This document shows positions 63,678-64,000 of a stretch of 64,000 bases of DNA, piece by piece. The notes under the pieces were generated by a model, which did not search any database, was not told the DNA's origin, and saw nothing but the letters and a program-made list of their open reading frames with translations. Source of the DNA: Rosettibacter firmus (GTDB taxonomy: Bacteria > Bacteroidota > Ignavibacteria > Ignavibacteriales > Melioribacteraceae); assembly GCF_036860695.1 (NCBI RefSeq), contig NZ_JAYKGJ010000005.1:1-64000 (forward strand), written 5' to 3'. The position numbers and the translations under genes are program-made. The first letter of the stretch is position 1. Every line of letters starts with the position of its first letter.

Positions 63678-64000
63678 ATGAAAATGAGATTCATAAAATT
63701 TTTTATTTATTTCTTTGTGTATCTAATAAGTTATAATTTGTTTGCTCAGGATATTGAACAAACAACTTCAAAAACTCTTCAAACATCTGTAATGCAACCA
63801 ATTACTGTTACTGTTGGGGGAAATTTTGTAGTAACTGGTTCATTTACAGCTTTTAGAACACAGAGATTAGATCATTTCATAACCAGTTTATATAACCAAG
63901 CTCAAGAAATATCATTAGGAGCTGTAAATAAACCTGAAATTATAAAACAAATAAAAAAAGAATTACAAAAATATCCATTAAGAGATATTTTACTTAAGCG
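63678..64000 (+). CDS. Probable polysaccharide-export (SLBB-type) protein, 3' end cut by window
   Basis: Frame open to the last base; 107 complete codons are visible. A signal peptide ('FIKFFIYFFVYLISYNLFAQ') is followed by 'QPITVTVGGNFVVTGSFTAF', 'RTQRLDHFITSLYNQAQEIS' and 'KYPLRDILLKR'. This resembles the soluble-ligand-binding-beta-grasp (SLBB) export proteins that follow sugar-nucleotide genes in Ignavibacteria, and the neighbour is a dTDP-sugar enzyme. The decisive C-terminal part is outside the window, so the call is provisional. Confidence 0.5.
   Translation, partial: MKMRFIKFFIYFFVYLISYNLFAQDIEQTTSKTLQTSVMQPITVTVGGNFVVTGSFTAFRTQRLDHFITSLYNQAQEISLGAVNKPEIIKQIKKELQKYPLRDILLK

Overview
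This window looks like a chromosome segment from a low-G+C member of the Ignavibacteria (Bacteroidota/Chlorobiota group). Three things point there. Two secreted proteins at the left end finish in type IX secretion (T9SS) C-terminal domains with the 'QNYPNPFN' motif. There are many TPR kinases, lipoproteins and beta-barrel proteins. Several genes have Bacteroidota-type TAnnTTTG promoter elements, but most still carry clear Shine-Dalgarno sites, which classical Bacteroidetes usually lack. No phage, transposase, CRISPR array or rRNA was seen.

Layout. 1-3619: two T9SS cargo proteins, an M23 peptidase cut by the window edge and a ten-repeat beta-propeller. 3620-13148: signalling and metabolic genes separated by unusually long AT-rich gaps: alpha/beta hydrolase plus aromatic amino-acid decarboxylase, a TPR histidine kinase, a divergent OmpR-type two-component pair, and a B12/radical-SAM protein. 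13149-21390: glycyl-tRNA synthetase, a paired M16 protease, a HAD phosphatase, an ArsC/Spx-like protein and a DPP III-like metallopeptidase. 21391-26194: envelope proteins, tRNA-Pro with an abutting truncated GIY-YIG gene, and an OmpA-family protein. 26239-29166: the pyrR-pyrB-pyrC operon behind an apparent PyrR attenuator. 29311-40104: a lipoprotein, then a run holding a DUF4783-like protein, a giant NtrY-like kinase, an AddA-like helicase-nuclease, a cell-wall amidase and an IMPDH/GMPR enzyme. 40116-43230 (minus): copper cluster with P1B ATPase, small chaperone and an AraC regulator with its own metal-binding domain. 44176-45385: HU/IHF protein, zinc-ribbon TPR protein, a 31-residue ribosomal-type protein and tRNA-Thr. 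45528-61687: a complete, tightly overlapping division and cell wall (dcw) cluster, mraZ to ftsZ, with promoter, MraZ operator and terminator. 61816-64000: a beta-barrel protein, dTDP-glucose 4,6-dehydratase and the start of a probable polysaccharide-export protein.

How genes work together. The dcw genes make meso-DAP-type peptidoglycan precursors (MurC, D, E, F, MraY, MurG), polymerise and cross-link them at the septum (FtsW, FtsI) and assemble the ring (FtsA, FtsZ, FtsQ, FtsL). murB and ddl are absent from the cluster. The pyr operon covers the second and third steps of UMP synthesis and is probably turned off by PyrR-UMP attenuation. The copper cluster forms a sense, carry and export unit.

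Most of the window is ordinary core genome. The points most worth a second look are the apparent AUC start codon of glycyl-tRNA synthetase, the PyrR hairpin, the MraZ operator, the AraC-HMA copper regulator, the Cys-cluster nuclease in the AddA-like protein, and a 36-base repeat shared by two gene-poor gaps. I did not find a clearly new multi-gene system.
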